Positions 33,051 through 41,418 are shown, counted from the stretch's first letter. The stretch is 64,000 bases of DNA from Cupriavidus yeoncheonensis (GCF_905397275.1 NZ_CAJPUY010000001.1:186001-250000), one strand, 5' to 3'. The notes: generated by a model not told the origin, from the sequence alone. Numbers and translations are program-made.

Positions 33051-33416
33051 ATGCAACGAGAAATGCCGTTTTTCGAAGTCGTCGGAGAGCCGGAGATGGT
33101 TGCTCAACTTCTGATCGCACGCCTGCGTCACGAGGCAGATGCAACGGTCCTCTGCTGGGCGAAACGTCGCGTCCGCTATTCGATCTCGGACGCCGCGGCG
33201 ATTTTGGGCATGCCCAAGTCGCACCTCTCCAACATCCTCAGCGGCAAGAAATATCTGCCGTTCGATTTCCGTATCCGCTTCCAGGCTCTCTGCGGCAACT
33301 GGGCTATTCGCCAGTACGAAGACAGCGTTTGCGGATTCGTATCGATGCGCGAGACGGCCGAGCAGCGCCGCATCCGCGAACTGGAATCGCAAATCGAGGC
33401 GCTGAAAGCAGCCTGA
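33051..33416 (+). CDS. Phage helix-turn-helix protein
   Basis: 121 residues from MQREMPFFEVVGEPEMVAQL. The central SDAAAILGMPKSHLSNILSG is a clear HTH and the C-terminus is a coiled coil (RRIRELESQIEAL). As the second regulator of the rightward operon it may act like CII or a replication regulator; not assignable from sequence. GGGAG precedes the ATG. Confidence 0.65.
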   Translation: MQREMPFFEVVGEPEMVAQLLIARLRHEADATVLCWAKRRVRYSISDAAAILGMPKSHLSNILSGKKYLPFDFRIRFQALCGNWAIRQYEDSVCGFVSMRETAEQRRIRELESQIEALKAA

Positions 33417-33478
33417 CGGTAGCGCCGATACAGGCGCGCCACTGCCTAACCCATTTACCGATCAGCCGGGGAAATAGA

Positions 33479-33652
33479 TTGGAACAAGTTCGATCGCGCG
33501 AAGCCATTCGCGCTGAGGGCAAGCGTGCCGCTCGCGAAGGTAAGAAGGGCAGTCACAACCCGTATCCGCAGAACACTGAGGCTCGCAAGGAATGGAGCCA
33601 GGGTTTTGTACTGGAACGCCGTGCGCTGCAACCGAAGCAGGTGGCGGCGTGA
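33479..33652 (+). CDS. CrpP/Rmf-like small protein (57 aa)
   Basis: TTG start at 33479 with GGGGA 6 bp upstream. EAIRAEGKRAAREGKKGSHN then PYPQNTEARKEWSQGF matches the ribosome modulation factor / CrpP fold (G-x-x-A-x-x-G, NPYP, W-x-x-GF). Rmf dimerises idle ribosomes; plasmid CrpP has been linked to fluoroquinolone modification. Phage members are common and unstudied. It overlaps the methyltransferase start (GTGA). Confidence 0.7.
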   Translation: MEQVRSREAIRAEGKRAAREGKKGSHNPYPQNTEARKEWSQGFVLERRALQPKQVAA

Positions 33653-34563
33653 GGGCGATCGACCTGTTCGCCGGTGCCGGCGGCTTTTCTACCGGTGCGC
33701 GCATGGCTGGCGTCAACGTCGTGTGGGCAGCAAACCACTGGCCGGTGGCCGTGGAGACGCACGCTGCCAACCATCCCGAGACGGCGCACGCGTGCCAAGA
33801 CCTGCACCAAGCTGACTGGTCGCGCGTTCCTGCGCACGACATTCTGCTGGCGTCGCCTTGCTGCCAAGGCCATAGCAAGGCCCCCGGAAAGGCCGCAAAT
33901 AACCCGCAGCACGACGCGTCGCGCTCGACGGCATGGGCCGTGGTCTCGGCGCTTGAGTACCACCGCCCGTCCTTTGGCGTGGTCGAGAACGTCCGCGAGT
34001 TCATGGACTGGAATTTATTCCCCGCGTGGCGGCTGGCGCTGCAGGCGCTGGGGTATCAGATCTCTCCGCACGTGGTCGACGCGGCCGACTTTGGTGTGCC
34101 ACAGCACCGCGAGCGCCTGTTCATCGTATTGAGCCGCAGCGATCGCCCGCTGATGCTGAACCTGCCGCGGCGCCAATACGTGACAGCCGCCAGCGTTATC
34201 GATTTCTCTGCCGGAAACTGGACGCCGATTGAGAAGCCTGGCCGGGCCGCTGCGACTCTGTCACGCATTGCGAACGGACGGCGTGCTCACGGTGACCGGT
34301 TCCCGACTGCGTACTACGGCAACGAAGCCGGCGGCCGGTCGATTGATCGCCCCATCGGCACCATCACCACGCGCGACCGTTGGGCCGTTGTAGATGGCGA
34401 TCGTATGCGCATGCTGCGCGCCGATGAGTGCCGCGCAGCGATGGGCTTCCCAGCCGAATATCAATTGCCGAAGCAGCATCGCACTGCCGTGCACTTGCTT
34501 GGCAATGCCGTCTGCCCGCCAGTGGCGCGCGACATCATCACCGCGATTCAGGGGGCGGCATGA
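33649..34563 (+). CDS. DNA cytosine-5 methyltransferase
   Basis: 304 residues from GTG 33649. Motif I DLFAGAGGFSTG, motif IV ASPCCQGHS (catalytic Cys71 or 72; PCCQ instead of PCQ), motif VI VVENVREF, motif VIII QHRERLFIV, a target-recognition region, and motifs IX-X (MRMLRADECRAAMGFP, GNAVCPPVA). No endonuclease gene is nearby, so it is an orphan enzyme, probably protecting phage DNA from restriction or marking sites for regulation. Specificity is unknown. Confidence 0.9.
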   Translation: MRAIDLFAGAGGFSTGARMAGVNVVWAANHWPVAVETHAANHPETAHACQDLHQADWSRVPAHDILLASPCCQGHSKAPGKAANNPQHDASRSTAWAVVSALEYHRPSFGVVENVREFMDWNLFPAWRLALQALGYQISPHVVDAADFGVPQHRERLFIVLSRSDRPLMLNLPRRQYVTAASVIDFSAGNWTPIEKPGRAAATLSRIANGRRAHGDRFPTAYYGNEAGGRSIDRPIGTITTRDRWAVVDGDRMRMLRADECRAAMGFPAEYQLPKQHRTAVHLLGNAVCPPVARDIITAIQGAA

Positions 34564-35135
34564 GCTCCGCTGCCCGAGTTTGCGGCGTGATCGGCAGGGG
34601 CGAACTTCAGAGCCCTATTGCCTTGGAAGATATCCGTCGCAGCAACAACGAGGTTTTGCACCCGCTCTTCGTACTGCCCGTGGGCCATAGGCGAGTAACC
34701 GCCCTTTTTGAGCTGTACTCGATCGAACTCATAGCCCAGCGACTTACCCATCGTAAAGAGAAGGTTCACAAACAGCTCGTCGCGTTGAGCGAATACCGCT
34801 TCGGGATTGTTCGGATCGATGTGAGCTGGATCTGCCAGATGATCAAGATACTCCTTCCAGGAATCGAGGACAGCTTGATCGCGTTTCGATCGCCAAGCTC
34901 GGCCCAATCGCACCGGACCATAGAACGTCAGGTCGATCATGTTCAGTGCCCGGACATGGTCGGCATGAAGGCGGGCGCCTCTGGTGGCCATCAACGAGTG
35001 AAAGACCCAGAGTTTTCGAGCGCGAGTCTCCCTCGCGCGTTCGACCCACTTTTGGGCCTGTACGGCAAGGATTGGTCCCAGCAATGTGGCGCTGGCAATT
35101 ACCCAATCCGTGACTGTCAATTTCGAAAAGTCCAT
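34548..35135 (-). CDS. Membrane-anchored hypothetical protein encoded against the operon (possible DUF6680 member)
   Basis: 195 residues from MDFSKLTVTDWVIASATLLG; one N-terminal membrane helix (WVIASATLLGPILAVQAQKW), then a helical cytosolic domain (LMATRGARLHADHVRALNMI, FAQRDELFVNLLFTMGKSLG). The pattern recalls DUF6680, not certain. It runs opposite to the rightward operon, has its own TGCTACGAT element and GGGAGG site, and overlaps the end of the methyltransferase gene by 16 bp: the hallmarks of a moron. Confidence 0.7.
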   Translation of the reverse strand: MDFSKLTVTDWVIASATLLGPILAVQAQKWVERARETRARKLWVFHSLMATRGARLHADHVRALNMIDLTFYGPVRLGRAWRSKRDQAVLDSWKEYLDHLADPAHIDPNNPEAVFAQRDELFVNLLFTMGKSLGYEFDRVQLKKGGYSPMAHGQYEERVQNLVVAATDIFQGNRALKFAPADHAANSGSGAHAAP

Positions 35136-35161
35136 GACCCGTCCTCCCGTTCTTTGGAGGA

Positions 35162-35170
35162 ATCGTAGCA
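35162..35170 (-). promoter_or_regulatory. Extended -10 TGCTACGAT for the antisense membrane protein gene
   Basis: Same element as at 21275 and 22119, here read leftward and overlapping the ribosome site and first base of the ybcO-like gene. Confidence 0.45.
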
Positions 35171-35634
35171 TGCTGACCCACCGCACCCCAATGAAGCGTG
35201 GCGGCCCGCTCCAACGCCGCACGCCGCTGCGCGCTACCGCCTGGCTGAGACAAACGGCCGGCTTGGTGCCCAGCCCCTTCAAGAAGAAGGGGCCGAAGCG
35301 CCGACCGATGGCCCAGCGCAGGTACGCGCTGGCCTGCCGCGGCGAGCCCTGCTACCTGCTGATCCCGGGCGCGCCGTCGCATGACCGCCGCACGGTGGTG
35401 GATTGCCACTCCAACCAGCAGGCCCACGGCAAAGGCATGGGCATCAAGGCCGATGACGAGAAGACTGTACCGGGCTGCGCTTGGTGTCATCGGGAGCTTG
35501 ACCAGGGCAGCCGCCTGACGAAGGAAGAGCGCCGCACCTACTGGGACGATGCATACCGCCGCTGGGCGCCTGTGCGCGCGCTCAAGCTGGCAGGGCAGGG
35601 CGACTGCGCCGTGGCGACCGAAGGGGCTGTTTGA
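35170..35634 (+). CDS. YbcO-like nuclease (DUF1364)
   Basis: 154 residues. CRGEPCYLLIPGAPSHDRRT followed by VVDCHSNQQAHGKGMGIKAD and PGCAWCHRELDQG is the DUF1364 pattern with a Cys4 zinc site around an HNH-like centre. The YbcO structure is a metal-dependent endonuclease of the lambdoid nin region. GGAGGAATCGTAGC precedes the ATG. Confidence 0.85.
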   Translation: MLTHRTPMKRGGPLQRRTPLRATAWLRQTAGLVPSPFKKKGPKRRPMAQRRYALACRGEPCYLLIPGAPSHDRRTVVDCHSNQQAHGKGMGIKADDEKTVPGCAWCHRELDQGSRLTKEERRTYWDDAYRRWAPVRALKLAGQGDCAVATEGAV

Positions 35635-36584
35635 TGGCCAACCCGTGGTTCCGGATGTACTCCGAGTTCGCAACCGATGCGAAGGTGCAGAGCATGTCGG
35701 AGGCAATGCAGCGCCGCCTCATGATGCTGTTCTGTCTCCGTTGCAGCAACGCTCTTGCAACGTTGCAAGAAGATGAACTGGCGTTCGCCCTCCGTCTCAG
35801 CGACGAAGATCTGGCGGAAACCAAGGCGCTTTTCACGCGGAAAGGCTTTGTCGACGCCGAATGGAACATCCGCAACTGGGACAAGCGCCAATTCGCCTCC
35901 GACTCGAGCACAGAGCGGTCTCGCAAGCACCGGCAGGGGAAAAAGAACGCTGCGCAACAGGGATGCAACGTTGCAGCAACGGCACCAGATACAGATTCAG
36001 AGGCAGATACAGAAGCAGATAACTCAAAGGTTCACAAAGGTCAGAGCGGGTCGGCTTCGCCACCCGCCGCCAGCGGAAAGGCGACTCGCCTCCCGAAAGA
36101 GTGGGTATTGCCGAAGGGCTGGGGCGAGTGGGCGCTGAAGGAGCAGCCCAGCTGGACGGCGGAGCACACCCGCCATGTTGCTGACATGTTCCGCGACCAC
36201 TGGCACGCCAAGGGCGGCGCCGACGCTCGCAAAGCCGACTGGGAAGCCACCTGGCGCAACTGGGTGCGCCGTGAAGGCCCGATGGCCGGCGGCTCGGTGG
36301 CTGGCGCCAACACTGGGGCGACGACCTGGTGGACGGGTACGGACGCGATCAAGGCCAAGGCTGCGGAGCACAACGTGGTATGGCGCGAGGACCGCGGCGA
36401 GTTGTTCCGCAACTTCCGTGTCCGCGTGTTCAAGGCGGCCGGCGAGGGTCCGTGGCGCGAGATGGCGCTGACCGAGGCGGCCCGTGAGAACCCGGAAGAG
36501 CACGCCCGCATCTTCGAATTTTTTTACGGCCAGCCGCCGGCAAATGCCGCGCAGCTCGCTGATCGCGCCAAGGAGGCTGCATGA
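35634..36584 (+). CDS. Phage replication protein (O/DnaT-like)
   Basis: 316 residues. The N-terminal domain (MANPWFRMYSEFATDAKVQS, RLSDEDLAETKALFTRKGFV) resembles winged-helix initiators or primosomal loaders of phages. An acidic/Ser linker (about 105-145) follows, then a C-terminal domain ending FRDHWHAKGGADARKADWEA with WRNWVRRE, a DnaT/DnaD-like stretch. It probably loads the host helicase. ATGA overlap with ybcO. No DnaC-like partner is adjacent. Confidence 0.7.
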   Translation: MANPWFRMYSEFATDAKVQSMSEAMQRRLMMLFCLRCSNALATLQEDELAFALRLSDEDLAETKALFTRKGFVDAEWNIRNWDKRQFASDSSTERSRKHRQGKKNAAQQGCNVAATAPDTDSEADTEADNSKVHKGQSGSASPPAASGKATRLPKEWVLPKGWGEWALKEQPSWTAEHTRHVADMFRDHWHAKGGADARKADWEATWRNWVRREGPMAGGSVAGANTGATTWWTGTDAIKAKAAEHNVVWREDRGELFRNFRVRVFKAAGEGPWREMALTEAARENPEEHARIFEFFYGQPPANAAQLADRAKEAA

Positions 36585-36814
36585 GTACCTGCATTACCTG
36601 CCAGCACTTCACCTTAAAGCCGCGCGCAGGGGCGCAATCGCACCTGACTGCTTCTGACGTTGCACATGCACGTGTGGGTATGGGGAGGTGCCTGAAGGAA
36701 ACGCTGGCGCTGCGCTGGATCGGCGCAGAGTCGTCGGCCTGCGACAAGCACGCACCAGTATCGGACAAGCAGGCGGCCCAGCGCCGCGAGTGGATCAAGG
36801 GACGGAAGGTATGA
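36581..36814 (+). CDS. Small cysteine-containing phage protein (77 aa)
   Basis: STCITCQHF at the N-terminus and GRCLKE, SACDKH later give four or five cysteines that could bind zinc. Such proteins sit near replication genes in Burkholderia phages. ATGA overlaps on both sides. Confidence 0.65.
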   Translation: MSTCITCQHFTLKPRAGAQSHLTASDVAHARVGMGRCLKETLALRWIGAESSACDKHAPVSDKQAAQRREWIKGRKV

Positions 36815-37266
36815 CCAAGATGCTCCGCTGGTCGCCCGAGCAGTTGGCCGCGCACCAGGCGCGCCAGCCCAAGCCGGCGCCGGCCGTCCAGTCGAAAGCT
36901 GACCGCGCCGCGGCGGTGCTTAAGCGCAACCAGGCGAAGGGCCGGTTGCCGCGCGGGACCATGAACAAGACCGAGACCCGGTATTCCGTCTACCTGGACC
37001 AGCAAAAGCTGGCCGGCGGCGTGCTGTGGTGGAGCTTCGAGGGCATCAAGCTGATGCTCGCCAAGAACACCTCCATCACGATTGACTTTGCGGTGATGTC
37101 CGCTTCCGGCGTGCTCGAGATGCATGACGTGAAGGGCGCCAAGGCAATGATCGAGGATGACGCGCGGGCAAAGACAAAGATCGCTGCAGCCCTTTACCCA
37201 TTCGTCTTCAAGTTCGTCTACCCGGCAGAGAAGGGCAGTGACGTATGGACTGAAGAGGAAGTCTGA
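36811..37266 (+). CDS. DUF1064-type putative nuclease
   Basis: 151 residues. NKTETRYSVYLDQQKLAGGV, then SITIDFAVMSASGVLEMHDV with KG following gives a D...ExK core of the PD-(D/E)XK/VRR-NUC type seen in DUF1064 phage proteins, thought to resolve branched DNA. Part of the tightly overlapping rightward operon. Confidence 0.65.
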   Translation: MTKMLRWSPEQLAAHQARQPKPAPAVQSKADRAAAVLKRNQAKGRLPRGTMNKTETRYSVYLDQQKLAGGVLWWSFEGIKLMLAKNTSITIDFAVMSASGVLEMHDVKGAKAMIEDDARAKTKIAAALYPFVFKFVYPAEKGSDVWTEEEV

Positions 37267-37267
37267 G

Positions 37268-37774
37268 ATGGCAACGACTAAGAAGAAGCGCAACAAGGCC
37301 TACCGGCCGCGCCCGACGCTGCTCGATCAGCTGCACGCGACCGAGCGCCTTTACGTAGAGAGCCTGCCGGTGCGCGCAGAAGAGGCGGACCGCTTCCGCC
37401 TTGCCGTGCTGACCTCATTGGATGGGATCACGCGCGGCACGGGTGGGGCGAGAGAGTGGAACACGATTGTCAGCGCGCTCCGTCACGCCCACACCTTGGC
37501 ACATCAGGGAACGGGCGAAGAAATCATGCCGGCGCTGATCGCCGCCAATGGCGGGATGATCCGGGCCCGAGAACGCTTCGAGCGCACGGGCAGGATGGGC
37601 TTCGACGGCGATGCGCTGCGTGACATCCGCCTGGCGCTGGACCTCTGGTTTGAGCAGATCCAGCTTTGCAAGATCGGCGAAGTCGATGCGGCCACTCGCG
37701 CCGTAATAGCGGAATACGACGGGCACTCGCGACTGCCGGTGCCTGACCTGGCCGACGTGCGGGAGGCTGTCTGA
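37268..37774 (+). CDS. Conserved phage hypothetical protein (168 aa)
   Basis: MATTKKKRNKAYRPRPTLLD starts basic; the rest is helical (FRLAVLTSLDGITRGTGGAR, LRDIRLALDLWFEQIQLCKI). Found near replication genes in related prophages; function unknown. GTCTGAG precedes the ATG, which is 1 bp after the previous stop. Confidence 0.6.
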   Translation: MATTKKKRNKAYRPRPTLLDQLHATERLYVESLPVRAEEADRFRLAVLTSLDGITRGTGGAREWNTIVSALRHAHTLAHQGTGEEIMPALIAANGGMIRARERFERTGRMGFDGDALRDIRLALDLWFEQIQLCKIGEVDAATRAVIAEYDGHSRLPVPDLADVREAV

Positions 37775-37776
37775 CT

Positions 37777-37896
37777 ATGCGAATCAAGTTCCGCGGGTTC
37801 AACCCGCTCCGCTGGGGCTTCGGGTACTGGCGCGCGCCTCGCGGCCGCGCCGTGCTCGAGCTCGGTCCGATCGATGTCTACCTGCAGCCGAGATGA
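37777..37896 (+). CDS. Small phage protein (39 aa)
   Basis: MRIKFRGFNPLRWGFGYWRA with a short C-terminal LELGPIDVYLQPR. It begins 2 bp after the previous stop and its stop overlaps the next ATG (ATGA), which supports it. Basic and aromatic; no family recognised. Confidence 0.55.
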   Translation: MRIKFRGFNPLRWGFGYWRAPRGRAVLELGPIDVYLQPR

Positions 37897-38069
37897 AAGC
37901 AGACCGAAATCGCGCCATCCACCAGATGCTGGTCATTGATGGCAAATCCTTGGCAGTCGCGGCCGCGGCTTACGGAATCAGCCGGATGCGGTGCCAGCAG
38001 ATCGCGTGCGCCGTGGCAAAGACGCGCACGCTGACTGAGGCGCGCAACAAACAACGGGAGGTGGCATGA
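37893..38069 (+). CDS. Small helix-turn-helix protein (58 aa)
   Basis: MKADRNRAIHQMLVIDGKSL, then AVAAAAYGISRMRCQQIACA resembles a sigma-region-4 type HTH. ATGA overlaps on both sides place it firmly in the operon. A regulator role is inferred. Confidence 0.6.
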   Translation: MKADRNRAIHQMLVIDGKSLAVAAAAYGISRMRCQQIACAVAKTRTLTEARNKQREVA

Positions 38070-38779
38070 GCCAAGTTGCAATCCATGAGCGCGATCCGGC
38101 AGCGGCGACCCTGACCATGAGCAGCCGCGAAATCGCCGAGCTGGTCGAGTCGCGGCATGACAGCGTGAAACGCACCATCGAGCGCCTGGCCGAGAAGGGC
38201 GTCATCGGTATTCCACCAACGGTGGAATACAAAGACGGGCTGGGTCGCCCCGCCGCGGAGTACCAGGTGGGCAAGCGCGACAGCTACGTCATCGTCGCCC
38301 AGCTATCGCCTGAGTTCACGGCCCGCCTGGTGGATCGCTGGCAGGAACTGGAGTCCGCCGCAGTCACTGCTGCGCCAGCCATCCCGCCAAACTATGCCGC
38401 CGCTCTTCGTCTGGCCGCCGATATGGCCGAGCAGAAGGATAGGGCTGAGGCGGAGTTGGCCATCGCCGCACCCAAGGTCGCCGCACTGGACCGGATCGCC
38501 ACGGCCGACGGCCTGCTGAACCTGACCGGCGCCGCGAAGGCGCTGCAGCAACAGCCCGTCAAGTTCTGCGAGAGCCTGCGGCGACTGGGCTGGATCTACC
38601 GCCGAGCCGGTGGCAAGAGCAACGTCGCCTATCAGGACAAGATCCAGGCTGGCTATTTGACGCACAAGACCACGACCGTCATGCGGGGCGATGGCACCGA
38701 GAAGATCTGCGAGCAGGTGCTGGTGACGACGAAAGGGCTGACGAAGTTGGCAGTGCTCTTGGTTGGGCAGGCCGCGTGA
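38066..38779 (+). CDS. Rha/KilAC-type phage antirepressor
   Basis: 237 residues. The N-terminal Rha domain (MSSREIAELVESRHDSVKRT, VGKRDSYVIVAQLSPEFTAR) joins a C-terminal KilAC/ANT domain (GLLNLTGAAKALQQQPVKFC, LGWIYRR, VTTKGLTKLAVLL). Such proteins can bind repressor and trigger induction or modulate DNA replication. GGGAGG precedes the ATG. Confidence 0.85.
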   Translation: MSQVAIHERDPAAATLTMSSREIAELVESRHDSVKRTIERLAEKGVIGIPPTVEYKDGLGRPAAEYQVGKRDSYVIVAQLSPEFTARLVDRWQELESAAVTAAPAIPPNYAAALRLAADMAEQKDRAEAELAIAAPKVAALDRIATADGLLNLTGAAKALQQQPVKFCESLRRLGWIYRRAGGKSNVAYQDKIQAGYLTHKTTTVMRGDGTEKICEQVLVTTKGLTKLAVLLVGQAA

Positions 38780-39192
38780 CCGAGGTCTACCGAGAATTCA
38801 CCCTGCGCGGCCGCGCGGACTGGGCTGAGGTGGTGTCCACCGTCCGGGCGGCAGCGCCAATCATGGCACGCGACGGCCGGCCTATGCGGGTAATCCTGGT
38901 GGACGAGGGCGCAGACCGCTCAGATGAGCAGGTTCGCTTCTACTGGGTCGCAGTCATTACGCCAATTGCCGAGCAAGCGGTAGTCGCGGGCCACCGCTTC
39001 AGCAAGGCGGCGTGGCACAAGAACATGAAGGAACGGTTTCTGCCCCCGAAGGAACTACGCCGGCCGGATGGGCAGATAGTCCTGGCCGAGCCATCGATTG
39101 CACGGGGCGAGATCACGGTAGGTGCGATGGCTGAATACACGAGGCAGGTCGAGGCGCTTGCCGCCTGCACGTACGGGGTTGTCTTTGATTGA
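38776..39192 (+). CDS. ninB: NinB-family recombination protein
   Basis: 138 residues, GTG start overlapping the previous stop. DEQVRFYWVAVITPIAEQAV and HKNMKERFLPPKE are the NinB (Orf) pattern. In lambda it binds single-stranded DNA and replaces RecFOR in recombination. Confidence 0.85.
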   Translation: MTEVYREFTLRGRADWAEVVSTVRAAAPIMARDGRPMRVILVDEGADRSDEQVRFYWVAVITPIAEQAVVAGHRFSKAAWHKNMKERFLPPKELRRPDGQIVLAEPSIARGEITVGAMAEYTRQVEALAACTYGVVFD

Positions 39193-39199
39193 CGGGGAC

Positions 39200-39670
39200 A
39201 TGATGGACAGAACCAAGGCAAACGGAGTGCTGGAGGATGTGAGCGCTGAGATCGGCTACACGGCCACCTCGCTTCTGGTGGCCTGGTTCGGTGGGGCAAA
39301 CCTATACATCCCCGCCACGGCCGACAAGAGTCACCCGGTCGCCCGTCTGATCGGGCATGCCGCCTTTCGGCACCTGGTTGCTGCATATGGTAGCGAGACG
39401 CTGTGGATTCCCCGCGGACACCTGGAAGCGATTGACCGACGCGACCGCTTGATCGCTGAACGCTTGGCACTCGGCGCCGGCACTCGGGAGATCGCTGCCG
39501 AGTTCGGTATCACGGAGCGCAGGGTGCAGCAACTGCGCACTCACGTCGAAAGAAAAGGGCTAATCCCACTGATCCTGCGAGTTCGTGCACGCAGCCAGCG
39601 GCAAACGGCCAAAGCCCAGCACCTCGACCAAGCCAGCCACCCTGTACAACTGGCTCTCCGACTTTCATAA
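39200..39670 (+). CDS. Mor-like transcription activator
   Basis: 156 residues (MMDRTKANGVLEDVSAEIGY). The dimerisation part (SLLVAWFGGANLYIPATADK, then HPVARLIGHAAFRHLVAAYG) and the C-terminal HTH (GTREIAAEFGITERRVQQLR) match Mor/C of Mu. As the last early gene before the structural genes it probably activates late transcription in place of a Q antiterminator. GGGGA precedes the ATG pair. Confidence 0.8.
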   Translation: MMDRTKANGVLEDVSAEIGYTATSLLVAWFGGANLYIPATADKSHPVARLIGHAAFRHLVAAYGSETLWIPRGHLEAIDRRDRLIAERLALGAGTREIAAEFGITERRVQQLRTHVERKGLIPLILRVRARSQRQTAKAQHLDQASHPVQLALRLS

Positions 39671-39680
39671 GGGGAGGCTG

Positions 39681-39863
39681 ATGAGCCGGCGGCCGAGTTC
39701 GGCCAGAAACGGCCGCTATAACATCGCCGATTCGACGGCTGTAATCGGTGCAATCATATGCATGAACTCGATACCGACCAGCAGGATGTTAGGCTTTAAA
39801 CACGAGCATCGGTCGATGTTGTTCACGTCCTGCGGCAGCGCTCAGCGTCCCGACAATTCGTAG
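39681..39863 (+). pseudogene. Possible interrupted phage gene at the left edge of the cargo island
   Basis: ATG 39681 has GGGGAGG in ideal position after the Mor-like gene, and the product starts MSRRPSSARNGRYN. After about 20 codons composition changes and the frame runs into the end of the convergent methyltransferase gene. This suggests a phage gene cut by an insertion. Confidence 0.35.
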
Positions 39864-40630
39864 GCGATGGTGCGAATGACACCCCCGCTATCCGGGACTT
39901 CACAAAGTATCCGCGCGGATAGCACCTTCAGGTTGAACGGCGGCGCCGTCAGTACGAGCCCGCTGGGTACCGGCCCGAACAATCGCAGGTGCGAGCCGAT
40001 CGCCTTGTCGAGATTGGGCGTGAAGTTCGTGTTCAGGGGCTGGTACTCGGTCAGGATCAGTACCTTGTACGGTGCCAGCTTCGACAGCACGGTGACAATG
40101 CGTGCGTTGTCCAGGTGATCCAGTACCTGGCGCAGGATCACGATGTCGCCCGGTGGCAGCGGGTCGGTCGTAATGTCCACGCAGCGGAAGTCGACGTTGA
40201 GATCGGCGAACCTGGTGCGGTTCGATTGGACCGCCGCGTCCACCACGTCGCAGCCGATATAGGGTCCACAGACGGGGCGGATGCGTTTGCCGACATTGAA
40301 ATCGCCGCAGCCGAGGTCGACGACGGCCGGCCGCTCCGGCATTGCCCCGAGGTATGCCGTCACTGCCTTGACATAGGGGTCGACGATCTTCGGGTCATGG
40401 GAACTGCTTCCGCTGTAGAACCCCGACTCGTCCGCCGCCAGACCCCAGCCGCCGGTCTGGTACACGTGGGTGAAGACCTCCCCAAGTGATTTGCCTTCAT
40501 ACAGTGAGCCTTCCCTGCGTATGGCCCGGTTGCGGTGGAACTTCAGCACCCACGCGGGCATGAAGGGCTTCAGCCGTTGTTTGAATCGTTGAGCCAGTAC
40601 AGAACGCGTGGATGTGGCTGCAGTAGTCAT
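39842..40630 (-). CDS. Class I SAM-dependent methyltransferase
   Basis: 262 residues. Motif I VVDLGCGDFNVGKRI, then GCDVVDAAVQSN and VDITTDPLPPGDIVILRQVL with DHLDN, a Rossmann methyltransferase of the small-molecule type. The substrate cannot be told. AGGAGG precedes ATG 40630. It is encoded opposite to the phage operons and resembles chromosomal rather than phage genes. Confidence 0.8.
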   Translation of the reverse strand: MTTAATSTRSVLAQRFKQRLKPFMPAWVLKFHRNRAIRREGSLYEGKSLGEVFTHVYQTGGWGLAADESGFYSGSSSHDPKIVDPYVKAVTAYLGAMPERPAVVDLGCGDFNVGKRIRPVCGPYIGCDVVDAAVQSNRTRFADLNVDFRCVDITTDPLPPGDIVILRQVLDHLDNARIVTVLSKLAPYKVLILTEYQPLNTNFTPNLDKAIGSHLRLFGPVPSGLVLTAPPFNLKVLSARILCEVPDSGGVIRTIAYELSGR

Positions 40631-41418
40631 ATTGCCTCCTGCCAGGGGACAGATATGGAAGATGATCTGGATCGACAAGACTGCCGTTCGAGCGTAGGAG
40701 CAATTCCGGGTCTCACTACCACCCGAACGGGTGCATTTTGTGAGGAAGGTATCGTCTATGCAGACTGTCCAACGTCTGTTTCCTCACATTCATGGGGTCT
40801 GGTATGCACTCGCGCGGCATGGTGCGCGTGCACGCCGTATTTTTAGTAATGTGGTCTATCTCTCACAACATACGTCCGGCGTCATGCAGGATCCCATAGA
40901 GTTCGACGAATCCATCCTAGTTTCTCACGTGCCCGCAATCAGGAGCCTTCTTCTCACAAGACTCGCGTTCCGGCCCTTGCCGGGGTGGCAGCGAGTCGAT
41001 CGTGCACGCCCAAGCGGAAGTCAAATTTGCCGAGGCAACCGAATAGGCGACGCCGGTCGTCGCTGCCGGAGCCTTGCGCGACCAACTATTGCCGACCGCG
41101 CCGCTGTGCCTGGGGGCCTCGGCCGGACGTGGCGGCTCCTAGTCTTATTCCGGCGCCGCGCCGCCGCCTCTCGACCTTCCCCGCTGCCGCGCCTTCTGCG
41201 CGTCTGGTGGCTGCTCTGCGCGGCCATGCTCCACGCAACAGTAAGCACGTGCACGCGACGGGATGCTGGCGGCAAGTCGTGACTGGCGCCGTTTTCCGTT
41301 CCCTCAATCGAGCAACGCATTACCGCGCTGCAGTTCGAGCGCAGACAGGCCGGCGGGTCGATGCACCGCATTTCCGGGCCACCCGCTCGGCGCGGCGGCG
41401 ATGTGAATGGAGGCCTCA
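40631..41418. other. Stretch without a supported gene
   Basis: 788 bp holding the leader of the methyltransferase gene and then sequence with no frame that has both a ribosome site and gene-like composition. A short frame ending EVKFAEATE near 41047 may be the end of a lost gene. I see no transposase or terminal repeats. Confidence 0.35.

Noticed and set aside
32782..33114. Plus-strand frame overlapping the end of the cro-like gene (MLPPANPTMTPNEW)
   Set aside because: Considered as a CII-like gene, but it has no ribosome site and no HTH, and it overlaps two better frames.
40731..41282. 183-codon plus-strand frame in the cargo island
   Set aside because: Arg-rich, out-of-phase composition and no start signal; most likely non-coding.
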